Source of the DNA: Steinernema hermaphroditum
Taxonomy: Eukaryota; Nematoda; Chromadorea; Rhabditida; Steinernematidae
Assembly (NCBI GenBank): GCA_030435675.1
Contig: CM059625.1
Coordinates: 5,518,001 to 5,582,000 of the forward strand
DNA length: 64,000 bases
Reading direction: 5' to 3'
The position numbers and the translations under genes are program-made. Positions 12,286 to 24,700 of this stretch are shown here, in pieces. The notes under the pieces are model-generated. The model had not been told where the DNA came from, ran no database searches, and saw nothing but the letters and a program-made list of their open reading frames with translations. How positions within the stretch are numbered: position 1 is the stretch's first letter; the number at the start of each line of letters is the position of its first letter.

Positions 12286-12427
12286 ATTCACTTACAAAAT
12301 CTACGTCTCCTACAAAGTTGGAAAGGAATGCGAACAGCATGCCTACCAGGACAGCCTTATCGCCTTCTTTACCCTGTTCTACATTGACGTAAAAGCTCGC
12401 TACTTACCAAACAGATGTTTGATGTAA
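12286..12427 (+). other. Possible terminal exon of an unknown gene
   Basis: After an AG at 12285 the frame reads FTYKIYVSYKVGKECEQHAY and continues to DVKARYLPNRCLM and a stop. The codons (TTC, ATC, TAC, GTC, GCC) look like nematode coding sequence. AATAAA overlaps the stop at 12426-12431. No upstream exon in the right phase was found, so this may be a fragment or chance. Confidence 0.2.
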
Positions 12428-12824
12428 TAAAATTCCGAGGACTTTAATGGCAATCTTTTGTACTCGTTAAACAAACCACAGTTCATCCAGTGCGTGCGCT
12501 TTCATCATAAACGCCACGTCCGCGACGTCAGTAGAAGCACGAGATTCGTCCAAAAACCAACGGGACACAGAAGTGAGTCAAACGTTCAGGTCGTAAAGAC
12601 CAGAGCGCATCCAGCTGTGTCAACAGTTGCGGCACCTTTTTGTGGACTCTATGTCTGCTTCTCAAGCACGGAAAGTTGCGAGATAGTTGTAAATGATGAG
12701 ATACGCGATGATTTATTATTGACGCCATTTTGGCTACGATTTCTTTACAGCTGTACATACATGACAATCGAGAGGAGATTGTTCGAGATTGCTTTACTAG
12801 AAATTGCTTGAGTTCAGGTGCGCA

Positions 12825-13493
12825 TCACCAGAAGTGGTTGACGGGGTGTCGGCGGTGGCTTCGGGCCATGCGGAAGTTGCGATCGCGCCCAGATCGGTAC
12901 GGCGTCGGCTGGTCGTCGAAGCAGTTTTCGATGGCCACGCACCTTCCGTACATGTCGCGAGCGTAGCCTTCGTTGCAGACGCACTTCGGGTAGAAGCAGT
13001 TCGGGTCGTAGGGGTCGTATTCACATCGTGGAGGACTGAAATAAAACTCGAAATAGTCATTTGCTCCCGATGAATCCATGAACGGGGTAATATAAACAAA
13101 AATAGCGCTGATAAGAGGTTCGAGAGGGCAACGGACTGTTTACTAACCTGAACAGATTGTCGCAGGACATCTCGCATCGGTCCTCGGGTCCACAAGTCAC
13201 ATAGTGTTCGTGCGCTTTGCAGAAGGCCTGCTCGATGAGACGTCGTTTTTCGCGGGCAGTCTTCTGAAACGATCACCGTTAATCCACTAGATAAAGACTG
13301 TTGTCTTTTGATCCATCATTGAACTGATTAGCGCTGAGGTTTCTGTGATAAGGCTGCAAGAGACGTGCTTCTGCTAATGGCGAAGCGTTCGCGAAACGAT
13401 CAGAAGAACAGAGCTTACCCTTCGAGCGTCGACTCCTCCGTTAGCCAAGAATGCCACGAGGCAGAAAAGCGCGACAACAACGGTCGATTTCAT
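12825..13493 (-). CDS. Secreted TIL-domain (trypsin-inhibitor-like) protein
   Basis: Predicted secreted 133-residue protein. Exons: 13493-13419, 13263-13148, 13035-12825. A signal peptide (MKSTVVVALFCLVAFLANGG) fills exon 1. Residues after the signal contain ten cysteines in TIL spacing: FCKAHEHYVTC, RCEMSC, RCEYDPYDPNC, KCVCNEGYARD, RCVAIENC. TIL domains form five disulphides and often inhibit serine proteases. The reactive loop normally lies between Cys5 and Cys6. Here that loop is EYDPYDPN, acidic and Tyr/Pro rich without a basic P1, so trypsin inhibition is doubtful. A basic Arg/His-rich tail of about 30 residues follows the domain. It is a single-domain protein on the opposite strand from the lipase. 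Confidence 0.88.
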
Positions 13494-13552
13494 CTCCTTC
13501 TTCGTCGGAAGCGGGTCGTTCGACAATGCAGTACAAACTCCATCGCCGCTTC

Positions 13553-13564
13553 AGCTTATATGTA
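13553..13564 (-). promoter_or_regulatory. TATA-like element of the TIL gene
   Basis: On the minus strand ACATATAAG lies about 60-70 nt before the ATG at 13493, a suitable place for a core promoter. Confidence 0.4.
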
Positions 13565-13569
13565 CCGCC

Positions 13570-16440
13570 ACCGGGAAGCTGTAAACCCGGCCCGAAGCGC
13601 CGCCCCTTCCAGGTAGTTACGACACAATAGGATTACGATATTGCGAAGACGGCCACTGATAAGTGGGCCAAATCCGCATTCCTCCCGTCGTCATTTGACT
13701 CGCACCCGGTGCTCGGAGCTGGGGGCGGATAAGCATCAAAGCCACTGCTGATCAGGTGCCAGCGGAGATAGCCGAAATGGGCAACGGAAATGATCGTTAA
13801 ATAACGAAATCGTGCGTGATTCATGGTCGCACGCTTCCGCCGCTTATGGGCCCGAGATGAGTGTGGAGAACGGCTGGCTGTCATATGTGATTGGTTCGAT
13901 TAAAAGTGCGGCACTGTTTGCACAGCGTTGATGATTAATTACTTTTACACTTTACATACTTCTTTGGGTCATACTTTCGTCAGTAGATTTTTTGTGCTGT
14001 TAATCCTCGTCAGGTGCAAATTGTCTTGGAGACTTATCTTCACAGAAATTGCAGAACAAAAGAGGATTAACAGTAGAGGAAGAAGGAAACGTAGTTTACT
14101 TTAAGTACATTTTGACGTAATTCTGGGAGATGATAATAGTTATCACAAGATTTTATATCTTAAACGACCAATCAAATGAAGTTTACAGAGCCTAAAAAAA
14201 GAACCGTTGTTGTGAGGACATGTAAAGATCGTTTGCTGTTCAGCATCTTTTGCAAAACATCCTTCTCAAGGGTTGAAGGTGTGGTATATTCCTAACAAAT
14301 GACGATCGTTCTTCTTTAAGATATTAATATGATGTTTTTCTTGCTGCGAGTGCTTCTTTGTTAACTTATATGGATGGTGGAGGATCCAAATATTTTCGAT
14401 TCAGTTTGAAAGGTTAAAAGGCTGCATGTATAAGTACGAAGCAGTGATTGCTCCGTTCATCTATCTCATGTTATCCGATTTTTAACTTGACCACTATATT
14501 CAGAGCTCGATCATCGCAGATGGGTGAACCTTACATTAGAGACTTCTTTTCTACTATTGTTTTCTTTGCTGCGAGTGCTTTCTTTGCTTACTTACAAAAT
14601 AGTGATTTCTTTTGTCATCAAAAACTAGGTTATGTTTTCCACGATCACTCACTGAGTCTTCGCGGCGCTCAATAATGTTTTCGTAGGTCTATTCCCTGAA
14701 GGTTTAGCACATGGCTCAGATTCAAAATCTTCATAGTATAACTTCATTTGCACCGTGCGACTCTCTTGGCCCGATTAGCACAACACAAAAGGGCACTGTG
14801 AGTGCTCGAGACAGTCCGTTAGACACTCCGAAGTGTGCAAAATTCGACAGTTCAGCAGTTCGGTGGCACGCGTTCTGTTGTTCGGACCACACTTGTCTTT
14901 GACCCTTTCCCTTCTGACATGTAAGGAATTCGAAAGATAAGGTTTTTTGGTGTTTTCGTTCATCGAGCACTACAATTATCCGTGCAGCTAAGCAAACCAA
15001 AGGTCATAAGTAATTTATGATTTGCGTCAGCGTCATTTTTTGTAATAGTTACCGCGCTTCGGAATGTCTTTTGACAAAAAGTCATCCTGTTACTCATCGT
15101 CGTAAATTGTTGCGACTGGCGCCGAGCACTCATATAAACCTGTCGCGAAACTGTTTGCCATTTTTTGTCTCCTGTCACCGGTCATAAGCGATAAAAAAAT
15201 GAAACGTTTCATTCTGCACTTCTAGGTCAACATTCTTCGGGTTTCCAGATCAACATGGCCCGAGTGTGTCTGCGTTGAAGTCGGCGTGACTATCCATTCC
15301 CATTGCAGCTCTGATAGACGTCATCACCGAGACGTTAAGTACTCCGAAATTAGACTGTTGCAAAAGCGGCCATCGACGATCGCTTAAAAGCGCGTCAACC
15401 GAATTCTTTGTAAACAGACTGACAATGTTATCACCTCTCGTGCTCCCTAAGTGGCATTCGACACGCTCGTCGCCACTATCATCGCCACTCAGGCAGCCGG
15501 TGCGTAGGACACGGCCGTTTACGAGCGCCGGCCTCTTCGCTCTCGCTCTAATCACGAGCTGCACCTCGCTGACTGCTGACGCTAAAACGGTGTGAAATTT
15601 GGTGCCATCCAAAAACAATCAAACACTCATAAAGTCGCACTGAAAACGGTTTGTTGGTTTTTGATAGCGCGGCGACAGCAAAAAAACTGGCATGAGGTGT
15701 TGGCGCCGGATGCTAAAAAACTGACGAAATATTCTGATAACTGAGTGTAGATGCGTTCTGTCCATTGTGAGCAACCCTTAACGGATTGTTTTTATTACGG
15801 TTGTTGATATATCAGATAAAAAACGAATACTCTCTGCTTGTCGGAAATGACTCAATGCTGAAACTATCCTTAAACGGTTTCGAGAAGTGAACGGCGACCG
15901 CAAGTTTAGCCTTAAAATAGCCTCTGTGGTCGTAGGCGACTATGTTGCTCAACGCTTTCGCTCTTTCCGCGTGCTCCACGCTTGTTCTGTGCCAGACAGC
16001 CTTTTGTCTGATCTGGCCATGGTGTCTGAAGCTAACCCTGTCTATGTCTACAATCTACCACTTCATTCCACCGTTCCAGACTCACTGACTCACTTTAGCC
16101 CCTTTCATCCTAATGTTCTTGGTCCATACCCCCAGTCACTGTCTCACCCCTGTCTCGATCTATCGCCAAGTTTTCCTCGATCCATGCCTTATTACTCCTG
16201 ATCCATGCCTCATCCTATACTCATGGTTTGTACCACCGTTGCAAACATTCGATCATCTCTGCGTTAGTCCATGCTCTTTCCTGACCATGTCTCATCTCTT
16301 ATCCAGATCAATGCCTCGATGCAGTGTTCACATCCGATGATTCGGCCGATGCATCGATCAATTTGAGTTATACCGCCAGCACAGGCTGCACGTTGCAAAA
16401 ATCGAAAATATTCGAAGAAAACGGGAATCGAAAAATTATC
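13570..16440. other. Gene-free stretch
   Basis: No gene supported. The minus frame of 122 codons at 15250-15618 starts on TTG and has no motif or splice context. At 16090-16330 short pieces such as TCCATGCCT and CTGTCTC recur irregularly, giving a weak low-complexity repeat. Confidence 0.4.
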
Positions 16441-16441
16441 T

Positions 16442-18115
16442 CTACCAGGAGGGAAAACTCAACTTGTGAACGCTTTGTAGAATTCTCGAGAAAAAGTTAG
16501 GTTTCCGATGAAGCCACAAAGCAGTCACAAAGCAGTCCAGAGCAGTCGAGAGAAGCACTGAGAGGGTGGGATTTCCCGGCTGCATCATGAGGAGATGGAT
16601 TAAACAGGGTTGAAAAAATAAATTGAGGATAAATGTTTGTAGAAAGATGAATGCAGTCTTAAATACTACATGGGATAAAGTTTGGAAACGCATTGAGCAG
16701 GGAATATTCTTTGAAATTTCATTCGAATGACGAAAGCAAACAACACTTTCTAGAGAACAGGCAATGGTGAACAACATATCAAGGATTTCGCTCGAACTGC
16801 GACATTTAGACTATGATACAAGCACGAATCCAGAATTCTCGCGCGGTTGTTTTTTGGAGAATCTTTCGTCCGGATTTGGCGGTGATTCTGGGTTTGGAAT
16901 AACTTCTCGTTACTGTAGACGATTGAGCTGCCCGTGCCACCGCGTGTCAACCTTTTGACGCTTCTTTGATTTTGCAACAGCCGCGTATTATGCGATTCAG
17001 CGACTTTGGACCGCATTTGTTCGTCAGCCATAAATTTCTGCAGAATGCACAAACGAACTTCAGAAATACAGTAAACACTATATAACTAAATGCTGAACAC
17101 GGTTGTCATAAGCCCATTTTATTACTAAATAAGCAGGGCATAGACCTGCCGTTGATGAGCCAATGAACTGACACTAGAAACAACAAAGAAATCAGAAAAA
17201 GAGCTTTCAGTGCAGCTAAAAGCAAATAACGGGAAAACGAAAATGCAAAGCAAAAACTATCGTTAAAACTAAAAAGCAAAAACTAAAAACCTGTGTTGTG
17301 TGGTTATAGGATTGTGCGGCCCTCCTCCTGTTGGCCACAAACAGTCATAATTTGTCCATGATGTTGGGAAGGCACCGAATACAGATTTAATTTGAGTAGT
17401 TCACGAGGGCGTGTGGTTAATGAAATTGTAGTTCGAACCACTGGTGGTCAAATAATGTAACGAAGACCGTTCGCTCTATATATTAGCTACGATTAAAATT
17501 TCTTCAAGGATTGAGTCCGAGATGTACTTTTTCGAATGAAAACATGCTCCATGCCACTTAATTCATGGTTTGCTATTAGTGGAATGCGTGGAAAAACGGA
17601 CCAGCTCTTTCTATTGTACATTCGCTTGCACACCCAAAGATCATATTTTTGCTGCTATTTTTTGATAATTATTAATTAATATGTGAAGCTAAAATTGCTA
17701 CGTACATGTCAGATTTGCGTAGACCGCACGTCACCCTATAATGTCAGTGTGTTGTATTCTTGTTATGTCAAAAACAATTTTCTTAAGTGCACAAAACGAA
17801 ATAAATGTTGTTACTCAAAGCGCTTGATGTCCATTTGTATATGATCAGGCTAGAAAATCAGTGCTTGCTGGACTGGCGGCCACAGCATGCGGACAATATT
17901 TAAGTGACTAGATCCTATGGTTAGCCTTCTATCAGTCCTCTTGTTTTCTTGTGAAAGTTGCATTCCACGAAAACTCCGACAAACAAATATGATGATGTGT
18001 GAAGGTGGGTGATACTGGCCTTTGCATTCAGACGGCACTTTTTGTGGCTTCATGGGAAACCTGTCTTTTTCTCGAGAATTGTGCGAAGCGTTTCAATGTT
18101 CGCACGTTTTGTGTC
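16442..18115. repeat. Inverted repeat pair 1.6 kb apart
   Basis: The segment at about 16450-16515 (read on the minus strand) and the one at about 18045-18110 (plus) share TTTGTGGCTTCAT, GGAAACCT and TTTTTCTCGAGAATT followed by AAGCGTT. The arms are about 60 bp and point outward. They may be terminal repeats of a 1.67-kb element or two solo insertions. A 100-codon minus frame (16750-17052) lies between them, without a recognised motif. Confidence 0.55.
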
Positions 18116-21100
18116 ATTTCCTGGCAGACATAATTTTTTGATTCCCAATTCTGGTCTTACAATTCTCGATGACAAACTTAGAAGTACTCTGTTGATGACA
18201 CCGGATTAGCGTATATCTAGATCAAGCAATATCATCTTGTTCTCGGTGGAAAAAACATATCTGTCAGAGAAAAATTTCTGTCGCAGTGTATTCCAGTTTT
18301 CCTTCTCAGAGAGAAGTATACCTCATGGTATTGAAAAATGGGAACAGCCTTTGTACTATTTACCTAAAATTCGTCGTTTTGCATCTTTTTCGCACTTGAG
18401 CGAGGCATTTGAACGTAAAAGAAAGGATCATGTCATGCTGAGTGTGGTATATGGGACTTGAGAAAAACCGTACGAAGGAAATCCCATATTTCGGTCAACT
18501 CTCAACTTTTCCGCAGCCAGCGCCTATATACAAAACCTTCTAACGTTTCTGTTCTTTCGCCTCTTTGACAGAAAAGATTTGTTTATGCAACGGCTAACCT
18601 CCGCTGATGCGCACTTTTGGGACTTAGATTGCACTTGAGATTAAAATTACATTAACAGCTTGTCTGAGTGTAATTGTCAGCTCTTCACGCAACCGTCGTT
18701 CGCGCGCAAGTACAAACAACTTCTATTCGTAGCCAGTTAATCATTCGATCTCATGGTGCACCTTTCTTTATTTTACTTCCTTATTGTTCGGGAAATGGAG
18801 CCAAAGTTCATTCAAACAGCCAAACAAACATTTTTGCAGCCGACCTTCATTAGTGTCCCTTTTAATTTGTGTTATTCCACGAATTCAAACCACTTCGTAG
18901 AATGGCGTTACCGTATGCTTCCAGGGTCGTCGACATGTTTTCGCCTCTTCGACTTTGTTTTCGAGCAGTTTGTATGTACGCCGACAGTCTGACTAATCTG
19001 TTTTTGAAGGGACGCGATACTACGATATGTTTGTTATGCACCCGCTTAGGCTGTGCTACAAAAGTGGTTAAGACAACGGAAGTGTTTGTGCGTCCAACTT
19101 TTTATGAAAATAATTGAAGCGAGCAGACATCAAAAAACTGCCTATGATTGCATTATTAATTCGTTCACTCTGTTTCCGATGAGAAGATATGAAAGTATCT
19201 CGGCAACTAACCAGAGTTTCCACCAGAGGCGGAGATGACAGCTGTCAGAAGCAGACTGCCAAAGGGTATCTGATTTTGACTGCTTCTGTTTTAAAGGGTC
19301 GTTTTTTTTGTTCTTGGTCAGTCGCAGTTGTGCGCATTGCGTAGCTTAAAATAGGTCGCTTTCGACACACTTATTTCGTATAGGTTAGATAGCTTTGTAC
19401 CTTTTGCAGAGGTCACAGTCTCATTTGTTAGAGATTCACATTTGTGTATAACTATTCAGTTTTGTGTATGTTTTAAAGGCGAGAGCTATGCAGCAGGAAG
19501 TACTGAATTGCCTGAAAGAACCTGCACACCGCATTTCATCCTCTTTATGAATCCCTTTTAAGCGATATCTCTGACCTGCTCATCCAGGAAGTCATCTGTT
19601 GAATTCTCCTCCTTCAATTCCATTACTTCCTCAAAAGTTCCAAAAACAAGCACTACCGTCATTGCCCACTGTACTTCCTGTTTGCTGTCCATCATACCCC
19701 GTGAAAAACGTGAACAAAATCTTTAATGTGGGAGGTTTTTTGGTCCTTTTGTATGGTCACATGTCATGTTTAGATTAAAGACACGTTTCGCTGTAAGTAC
19801 TTTATGCTTTGCGTATCAGAAAGTAATTGAATAGCCCTCCTGTGTCGAATGTTCACAACTTGAAGTGCCAATAATATTTAGACAGTTCAAGACAGAGGCA
19901 ATTGTGTTCTCTGGTTTATTCAGTTGAGGGAGTAGAGTACAGATATGGCATCCGCCGACCGCATGTCCTATCTTTAGTTCCGCGTGGCTGTAAGGCTTCG
20001 GAAGGCGTTAGCGACGTCAATGACATATTTCCGAATCCTGACAGGATTTCAAAACGTAAGAGCGTAGTTGTCGTCGATGGACGAATGGGACGGGCGGTTC
20101 TGACGAAAATCTGTTTGGCGATCTGCGTCACCGCGCCCTACTAATTGCGCACTGATGAATGATAGTAATTTTGAGCCCTCCGCTTGCGCTCAGCCCTCAA
20201 ATAGTCATATTGTGTTGTCGGATACGTTCTTTCCTTCCATGAGTCTATGTCCGCGTTCAAGGTGATTGGGATTTGTTGTTTTATGAAAGGCATCTCATGA
20301 AGCTTTCCCTTCTATGGTGTGGATTATGCAAATGCGTGAGAGAGTTTTTATAAATATAGTCCAATGCTCGCAGCGATAGTGGGAAAATTGGAGCTAAATT
20401 AAGATACCGATTTTGGTCGAGTGAGCAGCAGCAAAGTTTAATGCTGCGGCTCTCGTATTAATTATGGGCATCGTCCCTGAATTAGCTAACAATCGCTGTC
20501 GTCGTCGCAGGCTTTGCACCGAGAACCGGGAACGTACTCAGACACTCGGCAAGCTCGTCCTCAACTCGATCTCTTTTGATAATTAATCATCTTTTCGAAC
20601 TGAGTCCACACTTCTTATGACACTCCCTCAGATGGCACGCGACGATATCTCGATTCATGATGAGACAATGTGCGTAATTGAAACAGCCGAGTTGTCATCG
20701 TCGCGTGATTTGGGGGTAGATGCCGACAAGAGATGGCTCAGAGGGACTCATTTCCGGGAGGTATTGTCTCCGCAGCACGATTGCTCACTTCTATCGCGTC
20801 TCGTCATCCGTGAACGTAAGCGATTTTCAAAACAAAAACAAGCGAAACTCGTGAATGAGAACACCGTTATTCGATCACTCGTCCAGGCTCAGTGGAGCGC
20901 GCACTTCCATGGGCGGCACTTCTCATAATACAATTAAGTCGCCTTCAAAACGACTCACTATGCAGGCGGATCGTAGTCCCGAGGAGGGTGGACGCGGGAG
21001 GCAGATTGAGGGTTCGCTGCTGCCACTTAATTAGCCGAGAATATTCCCACGAACCGTGAATGGACTCTAAGCTGTATCAATGCCTGTTCACACAAAACAA

Positions 21101-21163
21101 ATAATTCCTTCGCGTTCTTATGTTCGTACGTATCGTGTATTCTAAAGGCCCTATTAACTCTGC
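18116..21163. other. Gene-free stretch
   Basis: No gene supported. Overlapping frames at 19902-20144 and 20617-20928 lack motifs. The segment 20450-21060 is GC-richer and may be regulatory for the gene starting at 21191. Confidence 0.4.
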
Positions 21164-21177
21164 TTCCGTCATTTCAG
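21164..21177 (+). promoter_or_regulatory. Splice or trans-splice acceptor before a start codon
   Basis: CTTCCGTCATTTCAG ends at 21177, 13 nt before the ATG at 21191. This is a typical spliced-leader or 5' UTR acceptor and supports that start. Confidence 0.5.
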
Positions 21178-21190
21178 TCAGATTGCAAAG

Positions 21191-21532
21191 ATGCCGAAGA
21201 CGGGCTTCCTTATGACGCTGCTTCTTATGCTTTTCCTGATCTGTTCCTTTGTACAGTGTTTCCCCATTGGAGGTTGGCGCATTATCTCTTTCCAATCAAA
21301 CCGTTTCATTTTAGGATCAGTTCCTGAGTACGAACTATACGAACCGCAGCAGGCGATAGCGTTCACGGATCTGCCTGGCGTGAAACGACAGCTGAAAGGT
21401 GATTCCCGATTGCTGCAGGCTTTGACTAAGGTTGGAATAGAGCTTTTAGAGCCGTACACGAACTCCAATTTCCAGAAGATGAACGCGAGAGATATGTTCC
21501 GAGCGCTGATCAACTTCAGAAGGTACAAGTGA
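21191..21532 (+). CDS. Small secreted protein, unrecognised family
   Basis: Intronless frame of 113 codons plus stop. The N-terminus is a clear signal peptide (FLMTLLLMLFLICSFVQC) with likely cleavage before FPIGGW. The mature part has no cysteine and contains one dibasic site (LPGVKRQLKGDSR) at about residue 66. It ends NARDMFRALINFRRYK. I do not recognise the family. A peptide precursor is possible because of the dibasic site and the lack of cysteines, but no amidation motif (G followed by K or R at a cleavage site) is present. The strong acceptor just upstream and the signal peptide are the main support. It converges on the four-transmembrane gene whose stop is at 21711. Confidence 0.55.
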   Translation: MPKTGFLMTLLLMLFLICSFVQCFPIGGWRIISFQSNRFILGSVPEYELYEPQQAIAFTDLPGVKRQLKGDSRLLQALTKVGIELLEPYTNSNFQKMNARDMFRALINFRRYK

Positions 21533-21710
21533 CCGAACGCAGTCTTTGGAGATTCCTGTCCTCTATAATAATTGATCTCAGTAATAATATTATTCCTCCA
21601 CAACTAGTGTTCATTTCTCCTATCCACTGTGCACTATCTAATTAGTTGATCGAACAATTCTCCCTCCTACGAACTGCGCTACATCATCATTTGGCCATCG
21701 AGTTGATCAT

Positions 21711-24700
21711 TTATAAAGTTGTCACAAAGAGGGGATCGTTAAATTTCTGGAACTGTAGGAGGCCGTTGGCGAATGCGTTTCGCAGAACTTCTTGCGAGCG
21801 ACGGCGAAGTCGACGGTTGATGAGCTCGTTGGTGCGAAGCTGCTTGTAGAAGCGGATCATCTCGAACGCCCACCAGATTTCGAGAATTGCTGCAAATAAC
21901 ATGTAATTACATGTGCGGCATTGGATTGCTAATTTGGTTATTGGACGCGGAGGGCTGACCAAATGACCACGGAGGGCCAAGATTGAAAACAAAGCAATTA
22001 TGACGTCTCAACGTTGCCCTGAGACAAGTATGAAATCTTCATGGGCTTTTGAGATTTTGGCGTTCAAAACACACTTTCTCGAGAGACGGAAAATCCCGGG
22101 ATTGAACTTAGCGTTGTTTGAACGGTCGCTGAAGAGCAAGGAATTTAATTCTTTCGTCAGTAGCTTGTAATTTCCCGTAGACGGGCACTATGACATCACG
22201 TACGGGCAGATATTTGATGATTTTTTGACGACTCGTTCGCTTTTTCGAAACCAATTGGATTTTGCTCGGATAGATTTGCAGGGGAAAATTTGATTAGACA
22301 CGGTGGGAAGTCGTAATAATTGCAAACAAAAATCTAAGTTTATGAGATATTCCAACAGTGTCCAAGACCTTTTGAGGATTCAATAAAACTGTTGAGATAT
22401 TCTGTGAGTCAACTTTTGTGAAATGGGGTACTGTCAAACAGTAAGAGGATACAAGGGTCTGTAGCATTAAGTTGTAAGAGGATGCCATTTTGCTGATCCT
22501 TTCAAACAAAAAACACTCCAGAACAACTCTGTGGCCTGTCCGACATTGCATATAGAAGACTCTTTGCTCTCACGACGATATAACTGCTTACTGTCACACT
22601 AATTAGCAGTAAGAAACATTCGAATCGCTTAACTACACTTTCGTACCACATCGTTTTTGTGTTTAGGCCGCATTACATATGAATTGTCTTAGTCTGATGT
22701 CTCATTACAACCGTCATCTCTCGGGACAACAAACATCATCGGAAAACGTCATGTGTTCTCCTGCGTCATACCAATTTCGCCTGGGAAACATGCTAAATTT
22801 GCGTTGTTTACGCATAAGCCTCTAAATAACATACGGTAGCGCAAAGAACGTGGCTGTGAGCGTTTTGCGTGCATGTTCCTTGTTGTGTCCATTGGAAACG
22901 TGCGTAATTACAACTGTCCGTAAAGCGCCAAAAACGGGACCGATTCACAGTATGAAACAGTGACTAATAGGAAAAGCCGTAACTACATACAATTCCATCG
23001 TTCGGTGTGTCAATGTCAAAGCGGAAATCGCGAAAAATGAAATGTAATTGGTGTGACGTACAATTTTGGCTATTTTTAGCGCACCAAAGAGCAAAGGGTG
23101 GGAGGAAATTAGACTAAGGACGTGGAGAGCCGTGCGCAGAGAAGATTCACATGTTTTATGGTGTTTTGGGAAAAGGAAACCAAGAAAAGTGTCTACGAAA
23201 ATCCGGACCAGGGTGATATCTCTATAGGTGCGAGAGATAAGAGGTTTGAGATGTGTTATGTTGTTGTAGAGAGAAAAGGGTACCTCTAGGTCCTAGAATT
23301 TGCAACTGGTCACTGCAACTGGTCACATCCTATTGTTATCATTTGCATGCTTAGAGCCTCTTCTTAGCTTGTTACCAGTATAGTAGGAGAAATAATGCCA
23401 TATTCCTTTGATCGTTGAAAGTTGAAGTCAAAAATGAGCCACTTTTAAATGATGATTTGTAAGCATAAAAGATGATTTCCTTGAATGTCTGCGACGCCAT
23501 TTTCTAGGCGGAGTTGCTCCGGTATGTGTGGTTAAAAGAAACAAAACTTTAGCTCTAATTATCGTCCACCACCGGAATTGAAATCTTTCTTTGCTGGTAC
23601 CGCTGTTGGTTTCCGAGTCGGGCATGTGGCGACCAGATAGAGCAAAATAAAACATAAATGCGCACCATAAGTCTCCCAACTGTCTGAAGATTGCTAGGAG
23701 GCGTCTATTTGGAAGGCTCGCGGTTTTGTGCGCTCGTCTTTAAATATGTCTTTCCTGCTATTCGGCTAATATTTCCGCATAATCGCGCTCTTTGAGTCAT
23801 TGTTAGCTGTGAACCTCCTGGGGCTCTTGTCGTCTTTTCCCATCAGGAAATGTTAAATTTAAGGGGCCGTATTCAAAGTCTTCGGATATATTTCCAGTGA
23901 TCAAAATGAAAATGGGTGAGTTCAGTAGATGGGGGCCCGAGAGGTAGGTAGATGACGGTGGTACCATACCTCTTACAACAGGAACAGTGATAAGCTTCAA
24001 TGGAAGGTTTATAAGAAGAGCGCCCAATTTTCCGGGTAGTTCGGAATGTCGAGGTGTTCAGGCGGGGCCATAGCGACGGAATAGTGGACCAAAATCAGCT
24101 ATGCAAATCAAAATTTAGAGTTCATAGCGCGGGCTGCCATGAATAGTTTATCAATCAATTTGGGACCTACAGTAAACGGCGCGAATTATGAATTTGTTTA
24201 ACAAATGGCTCATTTGTAATTTTATAAGAAAATATTTAGACCGTATGAGAACCATTCACAATCCCTAAAACGCGTTTTTCAACTCAAATGGTAGAATGAA
24301 GAATTTAAATAACCAACCTGGGATTGAAAACAGAATCAGCATGACAATTGAGCTTGGTACCAGCATTCTTTTGGTCAGAGTCAGTCGCAGAAACATTGCA
24401 CTGATGCCCATAGCGAAGCCGATGAACATGATCTGCCAAATAATGTGAGGAATGACGAGTTTCGCCTTCATGCGCCGATGGCCGATATAGAGGAGAAGAA
24501 TGGTGGCGATGCAGCTGGTCAGAACTGAAGTGATCCTAAGCATTTACGACAGAGTATGTGCCACCTCACCAATGAGTTCAACGGCAAACAGATAGAAACC
24601 ACTTCGAGAGAACGTTTCCTCGAAATAGAAGTATCGTCCTTCAACGCGGAGAACGTCTGGTACCTGAAACATATAAAGGTTCATATCTTCTGAACTCATG

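Noticed and set aside
15250..15618. 122-codon minus frame
   Set aside because: It starts on TTG, has no recognisable domain and no acceptor or donor that would tie it to a gene.
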